Notes under the pieces: model-generated
Databases searched by the model: none
What the model was told of the DNA's origin: nothing
The model's input: only the letters and a program-made list of their open reading frames with translations
Source: DATCYX01 sp963714425
GTDB lineage: Bacteria; Chloroflexota; Anaerolineae; Anaerolineales; UBA4823
Assembly: GCA_963714425.1 (NCBI GenBank)
Contig: CAVQOI010000014.1
Location: 258,528 to 322,527 of the forward strand
Reading direction: 5' to 3'
Length of the DNA stretch: 64,000 nucleotides
Made by a program: the position numbers and the translations under genes
Shown: positions 50,708 through 59,432 of the stretch, piece by piece
How positions within the stretch are numbered: position 1 is the stretch's first letter
Layout of the letters: every line of letters begins with the position of its first letter

Positions 50708-51586
50708 CTACACTTCCACAAAGTAAGATTCTGCAGCTCTGTCAATCAGTTCGCGACTCATGGCAGGTGCTACTGCCAGATAGCGAGCAAAGTCCAGAAT
50801 TTGATCGCACAGGTCGCGGGGATGGGAAGCGCGTAGCTTGCGACCGCGCTTGATGTACCATTCTTGCAGGAGGTACGCCAGTCCCCTGTCGCTATAAGGA
50901 ATATTTTTTACAGATGCAACCCGACGAAATATCTCACGGTAGTCATCATAATTAGGATCGCCAATTTCAATCTTGTGCCTCAAGCGTCGCAGAAAGGCTT
51001 CGTCGACAAGATCCTTTGGCGGTAAATTTGTAGAGAATACAACCAGCACATCGAAAGGAACCTCAACTTTCCGACCGGTGTGCAGGGTTAAATAATCTAT
51101 CCTGTTTTCAAGCGGCACAATCCAACGATTGAGGAGATCGCGAGGTCTAACTTGCTGTCTGCCAAAATCGTCAATGAGTAATATTCCTCCGTTGGCTTTT
51201 ACCTGAAATGGAGCTTCATAATATTTATTCACATCATCAAAGACCAGATCCAAACCTTCTAAATTTAGCTCCCCGCCAACGACGATAAATGGTCTGCGGA
51301 TACGGATCCAGCGAGGATCACGTCGTGTACCGCTGCGTAAGGCACCTGTTCCTTGTGGAGAAGAATCTTCTTCACGTATTAATTGGTGGTTGACTGTATC
51401 GAATAGCTTAACAACCTGACCATCGATATAAATTGCATAGGGTATATACATGCTCTCACGCAGCATCATACCCCCGATTGCACGTGCAATGCTGGTTTTA
51501 CCATTTCCAGGCGGGCCATAGAGGAAGATTGACGTGCCTGAGTTTATTGCCGGGCCAAGACGTTGAAAAATTCGCTCGGAAAGCAC
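50708..51586 (-). CDS. AAA ATPase, main part of a frameshifted gene
   Basis: This is 292 codons from GTG 51586, reading LSERIFQRLGPAINSGTSI. It contains the Walker A loop LYGPPGNGKTSIARAI, the Walker B GGILLIDDFGRQQV, a sensor-1 VLVVFSTNLPPKDL, and an arginine-finger region FLRRLRHKIEIG. The same frame read upstream of the GTG is meaningful (QSRIKQALSDLV) back to a TAA near 51641, which shows that this ORF is the continuation of the 51544-52053 gene in the -1 frame. The intact protein would be about 450 residues. AAA ATPases of this kind often act as MoxR-like or predicted chaperone-like ATPases; the function is not known. Confidence 0.8.
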   Translation of the reverse strand: MLSERIFQRLGPAINSGTSIFLYGPPGNGKTSIARAIGGMMLRESMYIPYAIYIDGQVVKLFDTVNHQLIREEDSSPQGTGALRSGTRRDPRWIRIRRPFIVVGGELNLEGLDLVFDDVNKYYEAPFQVKANGGILLIDDFGRQQVRPRDLLNRWIVPLENRIDYLTLHTGRKVEVPFDVLVVFSTNLPPKDLVDEAFLRRLRHKIEIGDPNYDDYREIFRRVASVKNIPYSDRGLAYLLQEWYIKRGRKLRASHPRDLCDQILDFARYLAVAPAMSRELIDRAAESYFVEV

Positions 51587-52053
51587 GAGATCGGAGAGAG
51601 CTTGTTTAATCCGCGACTGACTACTGTAAGTCTGCCTTTACCCTGACGCAGCACCGATTCATTGTATACTTTTATCGGAACCGGAGCTGGACCAGCGTAC
51701 TGACTGCGTTCGAGAGCTTCTCGGGCGCGGGCGATGCCTGCCCCAGTGATCGCATACACATATGCGCCTTCACCCAAACCGACATGCTGAGACGATTTAA
51801 TCTCTGTGAATTTCTCTCTTTTCAGGTTTTCCAGGATTTGGTCGATCACGCCAGCGAATGGCAGTGCCATCTCTTCAGCCACCTTGAAGCCGGTCATGTA
51901 ACCCTGAAAATACAATATTTTTAATGCCAGGTCTTGCAACCAAAGGGCAGATAAGCCTGTTTCCCCGATCATCGTGATTGGAGGGGGGACAAATAATCCG
52001 CCAGTTTTCGGCTTCACTCCAAGGGTAGTCGCAAAAGGGCGATATGTTGTCAT
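51544..52053 (-). CDS. N-terminal part of the frameshifted AAA ATPase gene
   Basis: This is 169 codons, of which the first 150 or so look real: a winged-helix-like region (LSALWLQDLALKILYFQGYM and VYAITGAGIARAREALERSQ) of the type found ahead of the ATPase module in this family, then PAPVPIKVYNESVLRQGKGR. After about 51640 the frame reads SRGLNKLSPISCFPSEFF, which is out of frame with the ATPase. The other frame gives the expected QSRIKQALSDLV. A single lost base between about 51625 and 51645 explains both ORFs. It is either a true mutation or a sequence error. Confidence 0.7.
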   Translation of the reverse strand: MTTYRPFATTLGVKPKTGGLFVPPPITMIGETGLSALWLQDLALKILYFQGYMTGFKVAEEMALPFAGVIDQILENLKREKFTEIKSSQHVGLGEGAYVYAITGAGIARAREALERSQYAGPAPVPIKVYNESVLRQGKGRLTVVSRGLNKLSPISCFPSEFFNVLARQ

Positions 52054-52117
52054 CTCACTCGCTCCCGGAATCTCCCAGAATGGTTAAATTATAGCATGCC
52101 ACAATTTGAATCTAACC

Positions 52118-53794
52118 CTACAGAGATGAAGGCTTGATATCGTGTACATTGAGCTGTAGGGTGATACGTCCATTGAATTCATTCGTCTCAAACGAATAAA
52201 GAATATCAACGCTTGCGGGCAACCTGTTCCCCCAATGCCCCTGCCTGAAGGCGATTGCATCATATATGATTTGTCCATCGGTAAGGCTCATTTTTAGGTG
52301 CGTCTTTTCGCGACCGACAGTTTGACTGCGAATCACCTTCAAGTTTCTCGAAATGAAGTGGACGGATCGGTTCCCGTACCCTGTAGGTTGTAACCACTCC
52401 AAATACTTTAGTATTTCTGGTTTTAACTCAACCAATGGGAGCTCGATGTCCGCATAGAGAACAGGTCGAAGTTCTACGCTTGATAACTGAATTTTCGCAA
52501 GACTCATCAGCCTTTCTTTCAGGCGGGGTAAATTCTCATTTCGTATCGTAAAACCTGCTGCTGCAGCGTGACCACCGTGATGTTCTAATAAATCCGAACA
52601 CTCATCGAGCGCCTGAGTGATATGGAATTCCGGGATGCTCCTGCACGAAGCTCGAGAGAAATCCTCTCCAAGAGAAGCAATCACGGTAGGGCGGTAGTAT
52701 TGCTCGCACAATCGGGAAGCTGCCAATCCGATCACACCTGAATTAAAATCTGGGTGAGCTGCGAACAATAGAATGGCATCTGGCTCTTCACCGATGGTAA
52801 TGGCTTCCGCCACTGATTGGATTTCGCGTGTTAACTCCTGCCGTTCATGGTTAAAAATTTCTAGCTGTTGGGCAATATTCGCGGCCGTCGCGATGTCTTT
52901 CGTGGTAAGGAGTTCTAGTGCAGCGAGGGCTGTATCCAGGCGCCCAGCCGCATTGATGCGTGGTGCCAGCATAAATCCTATGGCTGAAGCGTCAATGCGA
53001 TCCGCTCTTAACCCGGCGACTGCGATTAATGCCTGTATTCCAGGGCGATGAGGTGATCGCAGATAGTTAAGGCCTGCCCTCACAAGTGCTCGATTTTCTC
53101 CGGTCAGTGGCGCCATATCGGCCACAGTCCCCAGGGCAACCAAATCCTGCCACTCACCACAAGCTTCCTCACCTAAAAGTGCACAAGCCAGTTTATACGC
53201 CAAGCCAACGCCAGCAAGCTCTTTTTCCGGATATCCATCATTTGGCAGTTTGGGATTGATAATAGCAATCGCCCGAGGTATCTGTGGGGACGGGTGGTGG
53301 TGGTCGCTGATAATGAGATCCATTCCAAGCTCAAATGCATGCTCAGCTTCTGCGAATGAGCGGATACCGCAGTCGACCGTTATTACAAGACTGATTCCAG
53401 CACTATTCAGAGTGTTCAATGCTTCTATATTCAGCCCATATCCCTCATCGAATCGATTAGGGATATAGCCTTGAACATCTGCATCCATTCTTTGCAATAC
53501 TTGCATCAAAAGTACTGTTGCGGTGACTCCATCTACGTCGTAATCACCATATATAGCGATTTTTTCTTCATTTTGAATGGCTAACTGGATTCTATCAACC
53601 GCAGGTTGTATTCCAGATAAGTTATACGGATTAGTGTTTGGGGGAGTACGCGCCTCTATATATTGCAGGGCCGCTTCTGACGATGCAAAACCGCGATTGT
53701 AAAGAATCTGGCGCAATACAGGAGGGAATTCTCCCAACACTTGCTCAGCCTCTAAAGGCAGCCGAGGAGGGATGATCCAGTGTTTTTCCATCAT
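52118..53794 (-). CDS. recJ: Single-stranded-DNA-specific exonuclease RecJ
   Basis: This enzyme degrades single-stranded DNA from the 5' end in recombination and mismatch or excision repair. Its 558 residues match the core RecJ length. DHH motifs are visible in order: IAIYGDYDVDGVTATVL, ITVDCGIRSF, LIISDHHHPSP, VALGTVADMAPL. The DHHA1 motif is EHHGGHAAAAGFTIR, and the C-terminal OB-like segment includes LKVIRSQTVGREKTHLKM. The metal-binding Asp and His residues are intact. The start overlaps the ROK kinase stop by 4 bases (53791-53794). Confidence 0.95.
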   Translation of the reverse strand: MMEKHWIIPPRLPLEAEQVLGEFPPVLRQILYNRGFASSEAALQYIEARTPPNTNPYNLSGIQPAVDRIQLAIQNEEKIAIYGDYDVDGVTATVLLMQVLQRMDADVQGYIPNRFDEGYGLNIEALNTLNSAGISLVITVDCGIRSFAEAEHAFELGMDLIISDHHHPSPQIPRAIAIINPKLPNDGYPEKELAGVGLAYKLACALLGEEACGEWQDLVALGTVADMAPLTGENRALVRAGLNYLRSPHRPGIQALIAVAGLRADRIDASAIGFMLAPRINAAGRLDTALAALELLTTKDIATAANIAQQLEIFNHERQELTREIQSVAEAITIGEEPDAILLFAAHPDFNSGVIGLAASRLCEQYYRPTVIASLGEDFSRASCRSIPEFHITQALDECSDLLEHHGGHAAAAGFTIRNENLPRLKERLMSLAKIQLSSVELRPVLYADIELPLVELKPEILKYLEWLQPTGYGNRSVHFISRNLKVIRSQTVGREKTHLKMSLTDGQIIYDAIAFRQGHWGNRLPASVDILYSFETNEFNGRITLQLNVHDIKPSSL

Positions 53795-54723
53795 GTATGG
53801 TGACGCGCCAGTGCTAAAGCCCCGATCAATCCTGTATCGTCGCCCAGCGCAGCAGTTGTTAGTGTTAGGTTGTCCAGATAATGGGCATTCATGACGTGGG
53901 TCTGCATAGCTGAACGAATGGGTCCCATAATGAGCTCGCCGCTTAGCGAAACACCACCTCCGACGATGACGATTGTTGGATTGAAGATGTGTAGTACATC
54001 TGCCAGCGCAACGCCAATCGAAGTCCCTGCCCGATCCAACGCGCTCAGCGCGAGTTCGTCGCCGTTCCGAGCTGCATCAGCTATTATTTGGGTAGTAATC
54101 TCATTTAGAGATGAAAGGCTGGAAGTTGCACCTAATAGGATCTGCTCTTTAACCCAACGAGCAATCGCTGGTCCAGACGCCATGGCTTCTAGGTGACCAC
54201 GCTGTCCGCACCCGCAGAGAGGGCCGAACCGATCCACAGTGATGTGACCGATCTCAGCTGCCAGCCCTCGATCTCCTAAGAGAAGCTGGTTGTCAACAAT
54301 TACACCCCCACCGATCCCAGTGCTCACCGTGACATATACTAGGTGACGGTGACCGACACCTGCGCCGAAATACCACTCTCCTAGAGCTGCGAGATTTGCA
54401 TCGTTACCAACATCGACCGGCACCCCGAACCGTTCCTGGAGCAGCCTGGCTAATGGCAAGTTTTCCCATTCTTGAATATTTGGTGCCTCAATAATCACAC
54501 CTTGAAATGGATCAAGCGGGCCAGGTGCAGCAACACCAATTCTCAGGACTTCCTCATGGTCGGGCCATACCGAAGAGATCAATTGAAGTAAGCGATCCCA
54601 AACAGATTGCGCAAGATGATGTGTCGAGATTTTAATAATTTTGTGAGGTGTCAGGCTTGTTGATGGATAATAAGCAGCCCGCATGCGTGTCCCCCCAATA
54701 TCAACGGCGAGATATCCGCTCAT
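53791..54723 (-). CDS. ROK-family sugar kinase (glucokinase-like)
   Basis: This protein is 310 residues from ATG 54723, chosen because MSGYLAVDIGGTRMRAAY begins exactly at the phosphate-1 motif; the frame extends 21 codons further without family match. The kinase transfers phosphate from ATP to glucose or a related sugar. Motifs are DIGGTRMRAA, GVAAPGPLDP, GNDANLAALGEWYFGAG, GTGIGGGVIVDN, and the zinc site IGHITVDRFGPLCGCGQRGH, in which the third Cys of the usual CxCGxxGC is His. The gene is divergent from yvcK and the glycolysis genes, so a role in sugar entry to glycolysis fits. A regulatory ROK role is unlikely as no helix-turn-helix is present. Confidence 0.87.
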   Translation of the reverse strand: MSGYLAVDIGGTRMRAAYYPSTSLTPHKIIKISTHHLAQSVWDRLLQLISSVWPDHEEVLRIGVAAPGPLDPFQGVIIEAPNIQEWENLPLARLLQERFGVPVDVGNDANLAALGEWYFGAGVGHRHLVYVTVSTGIGGGVIVDNQLLLGDRGLAAEIGHITVDRFGPLCGCGQRGHLEAMASGPAIARWVKEQILLGATSSLSSLNEITTQIIADAARNGDELALSALDRAGTSIGVALADVLHIFNPTIVIVGGGVSLSGELIMGPIRSAMQTHVMNAHYLDNLTLTTAALGDDTGLIGALALARHHT

Positions 54724-54855
54724 GCATAAAAGTATACCATCAGAGGAATTTTGCGGTCTAACAAACGTGAAATAACAAAACACCACCTATTTTACGCTCC
54801 GGATGGTTGGTTGACGAGATGGATAAAGACTGCTATGATTTTGGAAGAAGTTCAT

Positions 54856-56196
54856 ATGAATAGAAACAGTCTTCCCTGGTTGCGACGCTTGTCATTGACG
54901 GCGTCGCGAAGTTTGCGATGGCTCATTCCGGGTTTGGGGGTGAAACGCTGGTTACTATTAACTTTAGGTGGCACGACTTTAATTGGCGTAGGTCTAGCGA
55001 TTGTCATCCTGGATGTTTACCGCACTGCACCAGAGACATGGTGGCTCCCGGCTCTCTCAACTGCGTCACTTCGATTTATAGCAAGACCACTCCGAGCGTT
55101 AATCTTCGGGGGCATGGGTCTGGCTATGATTATCATAGGTATTTACGGTATCAACCGTTCAATATTGTCCCCATATTTACGAAGAGGGCAAGGCCACGCG
55201 GTTGTCGACACGCTATCCCAGCACCGTCGACGAGGTCGTGGTCCACGGATTGCGGCAATCGGTGGAGGTACAGGACTATCAACCCTTTTACGCGGTCTTA
55301 AAAGTTTTACCTCTCACATCACCGCAATCGTCTCCGTTTCTGATGATGGCGGCTCTTCAGGACGTATCCGCCGCGAAACTGGTATTTTGCCACCTGGGGA
55401 TATTCGCAACTGCCTGGCGGCGCTATCGAGTGACGAGGCTCTCCTCGCCCAACTCTTCCAATATCGATTCCCGGATGGAGAGGAAGATCTAGACGGACAC
55501 TCATTTGGAAACCTGTTCATAACAGCGCTTGCTGATATTACTGGAAGCTTTGAAGCAGCTGTCGCCGAGTCAGGACGAGTACTCGCAATCGATGGCCGTG
55601 TGCTACCCTCTACATTACACAATGTTCGCTTGGTAGCAGACATCAAGCTGCCCCACGTAGTCGCTGAGGTGCGCATTCAAGGGGAAAGCCATATACCGGA
55701 AGCCGCTGGAAGCGTCCGCCGCGTATGGTTAGAACCGAATAACCCTCCCGCGTTCCCCGAAGCTGTGAGAGCAATCTTGAGCGCCGATCTGGTTGTGGTT
55801 GGACCGGGCAGTTTATTCACCAGTATTTTGCCGAATCTGCTTGTACCTGATCTTGAGGAGGCTTTGCGCGCTACCAGAGCGGTGAAAATTTACGTTTGCA
55901 ATGTGGCGACGCAATTGGGAGAGACACAAGGCTATACCTGTGGCGACCACATCCGGGCGCTTGAAGGCCACGTTGGAAGCAGCCTCTTTGATGTAGTCCT
56001 AGCAAATGCTCAGTATGAAGGCGAGCTTCCCGGGGGCTCTGAATGGGTGATTGTGGAGGATAATCTGGACGATGATTATCCGGTTCATCGTGCAGATCTG
56101 GTATCTCAAGAAAATCCCTGGCGGCATGACTCTGACAAGCTATCCAAAATCCTGATCGATATCTTAACGGAACGGACTGGACCTCTGGTAGAATAA
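54856..56196 (+). CDS. yvcK: YvcK/CofD-like gluconeogenesis factor with N-terminal membrane helices
   Basis: This protein is 446 residues from ATG 54856, chosen for GGAAGAAG upstream; earlier in-frame ATGs at 54751 and 54835 are weaker. Two membrane helices near residues 35-55 and 75-100 precede the YvcK domain: IAAIGGGTGLSTLLRGLK, AIVSVSDDGGSSGRIRRE, LPPGDIRNCLAALS, GHSFGNLFITAL and VVVGPGSLFTSILPNLLV. YvcK binds UDP-GlcNAc and is required for growth on gluconeogenic carbon and for cell shape in other bacteria. Its place directly before gap, pgk and tpiA fits a carbon-flux role. The N-terminal membrane anchor is characteristic of some Gram-positive and Chloroflexota versions. Confidence 0.9.
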   Translation: MNRNSLPWLRRLSLTASRSLRWLIPGLGVKRWLLLTLGGTTLIGVGLAIVILDVYRTAPETWWLPALSTASLRFIARPLRALIFGGMGLAMIIIGIYGINRSILSPYLRRGQGHAVVDTLSQHRRRGRGPRIAAIGGGTGLSTLLRGLKSFTSHITAIVSVSDDGGSSGRIRRETGILPPGDIRNCLAALSSDEALLAQLFQYRFPDGEEDLDGHSFGNLFITALADITGSFEAAVAESGRVLAIDGRVLPSTLHNVRLVADIKLPHVVAEVRIQGESHIPEAAGSVRRVWLEPNNPPAFPEAVRAILSADLVVVGPGSLFTSILPNLLVPDLEEALRATRAVKIYVCNVATQLGETQGYTCGDHIRALEGHVGSSLFDVVLANAQYEGELPGGSEWVIVEDNLDDDYPVHRADLVSQENPWRHDSDKLSKILIDILTERTGPLVE

Positions 56197-56243
56197 TGTC
56201 ATTCCCGGCTTAAAATAGAGGGAAATAGTCCATTCTGGAAACT

Positions 56244-56270
56244 TATATTCAGCGTAATAAAGATTACGCT
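56244..56270. promoter_or_regulatory. Inverted repeat at the likely gap promoter
   Basis: AGCGTAAT (56251-56258) and ATTACGCT (56263-56270) form a perfect 8-base inverted repeat with a 4-base spacer. A TATATT -10-like box (56244-56249) lies just upstream, so the repeat would straddle the transcription start, a typical operator position. The ATG of gap is 41 bases downstream of the repeat. There is no T tract, so termination is unlikely. Confidence 0.45.
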
Positions 56271-56311
56271 AAATCGAGAAGTTAAACCTTAATCAATTTT
56301 GGAGGCAAAAA

Positions 56312-57367
56312 ATGACAGTGAAAGTTGGAATCAATGGTTTTGGTCGCATTGGACGTCAGGTTCTCAAGGCGATCCGTGATTACTATCCGGACACATTGGA
56401 GGTTGTTGCGTTCAATGATATCGGCGATCTAAAAACGATGGCACACCTGCTTAAATACGATTCGAACTATGGGCGCTTTGACGGCGAGGTAATAGTCGGA
56501 GATGGTGAGCTACTCATTGATGGTAAATCTGTCAAAGTCTTTACACAGACAGACCCAGCAAAAATTCCCTGGGCTGATCTTGGTGTAGAGATCGTTGTCG
56601 AAAGCACCGGAATCTTCACGATCAAAAAGGACGGGATAAACAAAAAAGGAAAACAAGTCCAAGGCGCCGAGAACCATATCACCAAAGGTGGAGCGAAAAA
56701 AGTTATTATTTCCTCACCAGCCGAAGGAGAAGACCTAACACTCGTCCTGGGTGTGAACGACGATAAGTATGACCCTGCCACTCATCATGTAATCTCCAAT
56801 GCTTCTTGCACAACAAACTGCCTGGCTCCAGCCGCGAAGGTTGTCCACGATAACTTCAAGATCAAACGCGCCTTTATGACAACAATCCACGCATATACCA
56901 ATGATCAGAAGATTCTTGACTTGCCACATAGCGATCTGCGTCGTGCGCGTGCCGCTGCGATGAGCATAATTCCCACATCCACTGGCGCAGCCAGGGCGCT
57001 GAAGCTTGTAATCCCAGATCTCGCTGGCAAATTCGACGGTTATGCATTGCGCGTCCCAACCTCGACGGTATCAGTCGTCGATTTTACTGCTGAGGTTGAG
57101 GTTGCTACGACAACAGATGATCTGCGACAATGCTTCAGGGACGCTGCTGCAGGTCCTATGAAGGGTATCCTGGCGGCGGTGGATGAGCCACTTGTCAGCA
57201 TCGATTATAAGGGAGACCCGCACAGCTCTTCTGTCGATCTGCCTTTCACACAAGTATTGGGCAAGGAGAAGAACAATTTCCTCAAGGTTGTCACCTGGTA
57301 CGATAATGAGTGGGGCTACTCGGTTCGAACTGCGGACCTTGCTGCGATGATGGCGAAATATCTGTAA
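56312..57367 (+). CDS. gap: Type I glyceraldehyde-3-phosphate dehydrogenase
   Basis: This glycolytic/gluconeogenic enzyme makes 1,3-bisphosphoglycerate with NAD. Motifs are VGINGFGRIGRQVL, the active-site Cys166 in SNASCTTNCLAP, the base His in TTIHAYTNDQ, PTSTGAARALKLV and WYDNEWGYSVR. It has 351 residues, about 15 more than usual. The excess lies near residues 103-118, where the usual short TGxFTxxExAxxH region has become lysine- and glycine-rich (IKKDGINKKGKQVQG). GGAGG lies 6 bases before ATG 56312. The pgk gene begins 8 bases after the stop, so yvcK/gap/pgk/tpiA form a run, with gap probably starting its own transcript at the inverted-repeat promoter. Confidence 0.95.
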   Translation: MTVKVGINGFGRIGRQVLKAIRDYYPDTLEVVAFNDIGDLKTMAHLLKYDSNYGRFDGEVIVGDGELLIDGKSVKVFTQTDPAKIPWADLGVEIVVESTGIFTIKKDGINKKGKQVQGAENHITKGGAKKVIISSPAEGEDLTLVLGVNDDKYDPATHHVISNASCTTNCLAPAAKVVHDNFKIKRAFMTTIHAYTNDQKILDLPHSDLRRARAAAMSIIPTSTGAARALKLVIPDLAGKFDGYALRVPTSTVSVVDFTAEVEVATTTDDLRQCFRDAAAGPMKGILAAVDEPLVSIDYKGDPHSSSVDLPFTQVLGKEKNNFLKVVTWYDNEWGYSVRTADLAAMMAKYL

Positions 57368-57375
57368 GGATGGCG

Positions 57376-58551
57376 ATGTTCAACAAGCAAACCATCAGAG
57401 ACATTGATGTCAAGGGTAAGCGTGTGCTCGTCCGGGTAGATTTTAACGTGCCGATTAACCAGGGCAAGGTTGATGATGACACACGCATCCGGGCTGCTTT
57501 ACCGACATTGAACTACCTGTTGGATCGAGGGAGTGCCGTAATCCTGTGCTCCCACCTCGGGCGTCCAAAGGGTAAACCGGATCCCAATTATTCGCTGAAA
57601 CCAGTTGCAGTGCACCTCAGCCAACTGATCGGCAAGAAAGTAGCTTTCGCTGAAGAATGTGTTGGACCAGCCGCCGAGGCAGCTTCCCAGTCGCTTAAGT
57701 CTGGTGAGTTGCTTCTACTGGAAAACACACGGTTCTATCCTGGCGAGGAGAAAAATGACCTGGAACTGGCAAAACAGCTAGCGTCATTAGCGGATATTTA
57801 TGTCAATGACGCTTTTGGATCTGCCCATCGCGCCCATTCATCGACAGAGGGCGTAGCACATTTTCTTCCAGCTGTTGCCGGATTTTTGATGGAGAAGGAA
57901 ATTCGCTACCTGGGACAGGCAATCGCTGAGCCGAAACGTCCTTTCTTTGCTATTCTTGGAGGGGCAAAAATCAGCGACAAGATCGGCGTGATTCGCACGT
58001 TGCTTGAGAAAGCCGACCAGGTTTTGGTTGGGGGTGGGATGGCGAACACATTCTTCAAAGCGCAGGGATATCCAACCGGAGACTCATTAGTAGAAGATGA
58101 CGCACTAGAAACTGCTCGTGAGCTTCTTTCGGATAGCAACGATCGCTTGCGGCTGCCGGTTGACGTTGTCATTGCAGATCGATTTGATGCAGATGCACAA
58201 CGAAGAGTGATATCAATGGGTGCAATTCCCGAAGGATGGAGAATCCTTGATATTGGGCCACAAACCGTTGACGCATACACGAAACTTCTATCCACAGCAG
58301 CGACTGTGGTTTGGAATGGCCCCATGGGTGTATTTGAATTCCCCCGATTTGCTGAAGGCACTTACGGCGTAGCCAAAGCAGTTGCTGAAAGTGATGCTGT
58401 AAGCATCATCGGCGGAGGAGAATCTGTCTCGGCAATTAAAAAATCAGGCCTTGAGAATAAGATTACACATATCTCCACTGGTGGGGGGGCGTCTCTGGAG
58501 ATGCTGGAAGGGCTTGTTCTACCTGGTCTGGCAGCACTGAACGATAAATAA
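57376..58551 (+). CDS. pgk: Phosphoglycerate kinase
   Basis: This enzyme makes ATP and 3-phosphoglycerate from 1,3-bisphosphoglycerate. It is 391 residues from ATG 57376, chosen because AAGGA sits 5 bases upstream; ATG 57370 adds two residues but has no ribosome site. Motifs are DVKGKRVLVRVDFNVP, ILCSHLGRPKGK, LLLENTRFYPGEE, NDAFGSAHRAHSS, AILGGAKISDKIGVI, WNGPMGVFE and SIIGGGESVSAIKK. Standard length. Downstream a hairpin at 58560-58588 separates it from tpiA. Confidence 0.96.
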   Translation: MFNKQTIRDIDVKGKRVLVRVDFNVPINQGKVDDDTRIRAALPTLNYLLDRGSAVILCSHLGRPKGKPDPNYSLKPVAVHLSQLIGKKVAFAEECVGPAAEAASQSLKSGELLLLENTRFYPGEEKNDLELAKQLASLADIYVNDAFGSAHRAHSSTEGVAHFLPAVAGFLMEKEIRYLGQAIAEPKRPFFAILGGAKISDKIGVIRTLLEKADQVLVGGGMANTFFKAQGYPTGDSLVEDDALETARELLSDSNDRLRLPVDVVIADRFDADAQRRVISMGAIPEGWRILDIGPQTVDAYTKLLSTAATVVWNGPMGVFEFPRFAEGTYGVAKAVAESDAVSIIGGGESVSAIKKSGLENKITHISTGGGASLEMLEGLVLPGLAALNDK

Positions 58552-58559
58552 AGCTAGTT

Positions 58560-58588
58560 GGAGGACGGAAGTAGACCTTTCGTCCTCC
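58560..58588 (+). terminator. Hairpin between pgk and tpiA, possible attenuating terminator
   Basis: GGAGGACG (58560-58567) pairs perfectly with CGTCCTCC (58581-58588) around a 13-base loop. No long T tract follows (only ACGCTTTAAC), so it may act as a partial terminator or an mRNA-stabilising 3' end for gap-pgk instead of a full stop. Confidence 0.5.
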
Positions 58589-58630
58589 ACGCTTTAACCT
58601 AAGGATCCACACAAATTTGAGGATATCATC

Positions 58631-59407
58631 ATGCGCACCCCATTAGTAGCTGGCAACTGGAAAATGTACAATACGATTGCTGAGGCACGGCATTTGGTAT
58701 CAGAAATGATTCCAGGGCTTCAAGCAATCGGTGGTGTTGAAAAAGTGCTTTGCCCACCCTTCACTGCTCTTCTGGCGGTTCGAGCTCTCCTGGAAGGGAC
58801 TGAAATCGGATTGGGTGCACAAAATATCCACTGGGAATCTTCAGGTGCCTTCACAGGAGAGATATCCCCCCCCATGATTGCCGAACTCTGCGGTTATGCG
58901 ATCATTGGCCATTCGGAAAGACGTGCCTACTTCGGTGAGACCGATAAAAGCGTCAATCGACGTTTGCACGCCGCTCTCATGCATGGGTTGATTCCGATCG
59001 TATGCGTTGGAGAAACACTCTCTGAGAATGAGGCAGGCCGGACAGCAGAAGTCGTTATGAGGCAAGTGGTGCAGGGATTGAGTGGCCTTGATCTGAGCTC
59101 ATCGGACAAGAGCGATTTAGAGAGCACACTTGTCATTGCATATGAACCTGTTTGGGCGATCGGTACGGGGCGGGCTGCGACAGGGGTGGGAGCGAATACG
59201 GTCATCAAGGATGTAATCCGACCAGCTTTAGCACAGGTATTTGGAGAAACTGTCTCACAAGAAATTCGGGTCCTGTATGGCGGCTCAGTGAAAGCCAGTA
59301 TTGCCGCCGAATTTTTCGAGCAATCCGAGATTGATGGGGCCTTAGTTGGGGGTGCGAGCTTGAAAGTCTCGGAATTCGTACCCATCGTGCAAGCTGCCAG
59401 CCGCTGA
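58631..59407 (+). CDS. tpiA: Triose-phosphate isomerase
   Basis: This enzyme interconverts dihydroxyacetone phosphate and glyceraldehyde 3-phosphate. The 258 residues are normal. It has Lys11 in VAGNWKMYNT, His94 in IIGHSERRAYF, catalytic Glu172 in VIAYEPVWAIGTG, the closing-loop ATGVGANT (a slightly unusual loop-6 end) and phosphate site VLYGGSVKAS and DGALVGGASL. GAGGAT precedes the ATG. It is third in the gap-pgk-tpiA run. Confidence 0.96.
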   Translation: MRTPLVAGNWKMYNTIAEARHLVSEMIPGLQAIGGVEKVLCPPFTALLAVRALLEGTEIGLGAQNIHWESSGAFTGEISPPMIAELCGYAIIGHSERRAYFGETDKSVNRRLHAALMHGLIPIVCVGETLSENEAGRTAEVVMRQVVQGLSGLDLSSSDKSDLESTLVIAYEPVWAIGTGRAATGVGANTVIKDVIRPALAQVFGETVSQEIRVLYGGSVKASIAAEFFEQSEIDGALVGGASLKVSEFVPIVQAASR

Positions 59408-59432
59408 TTAAACACGCTAGAATTCTGGGCAC

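Noticed and set aside
51600..51660. Programmed -1 frameshift in the AAA ATPase gene
   Set aside because: No X-XXY-YYZ heptamer or clear downstream stimulatory hairpin is visible at the switch point. A base loss or sequencing error explains it more simply.
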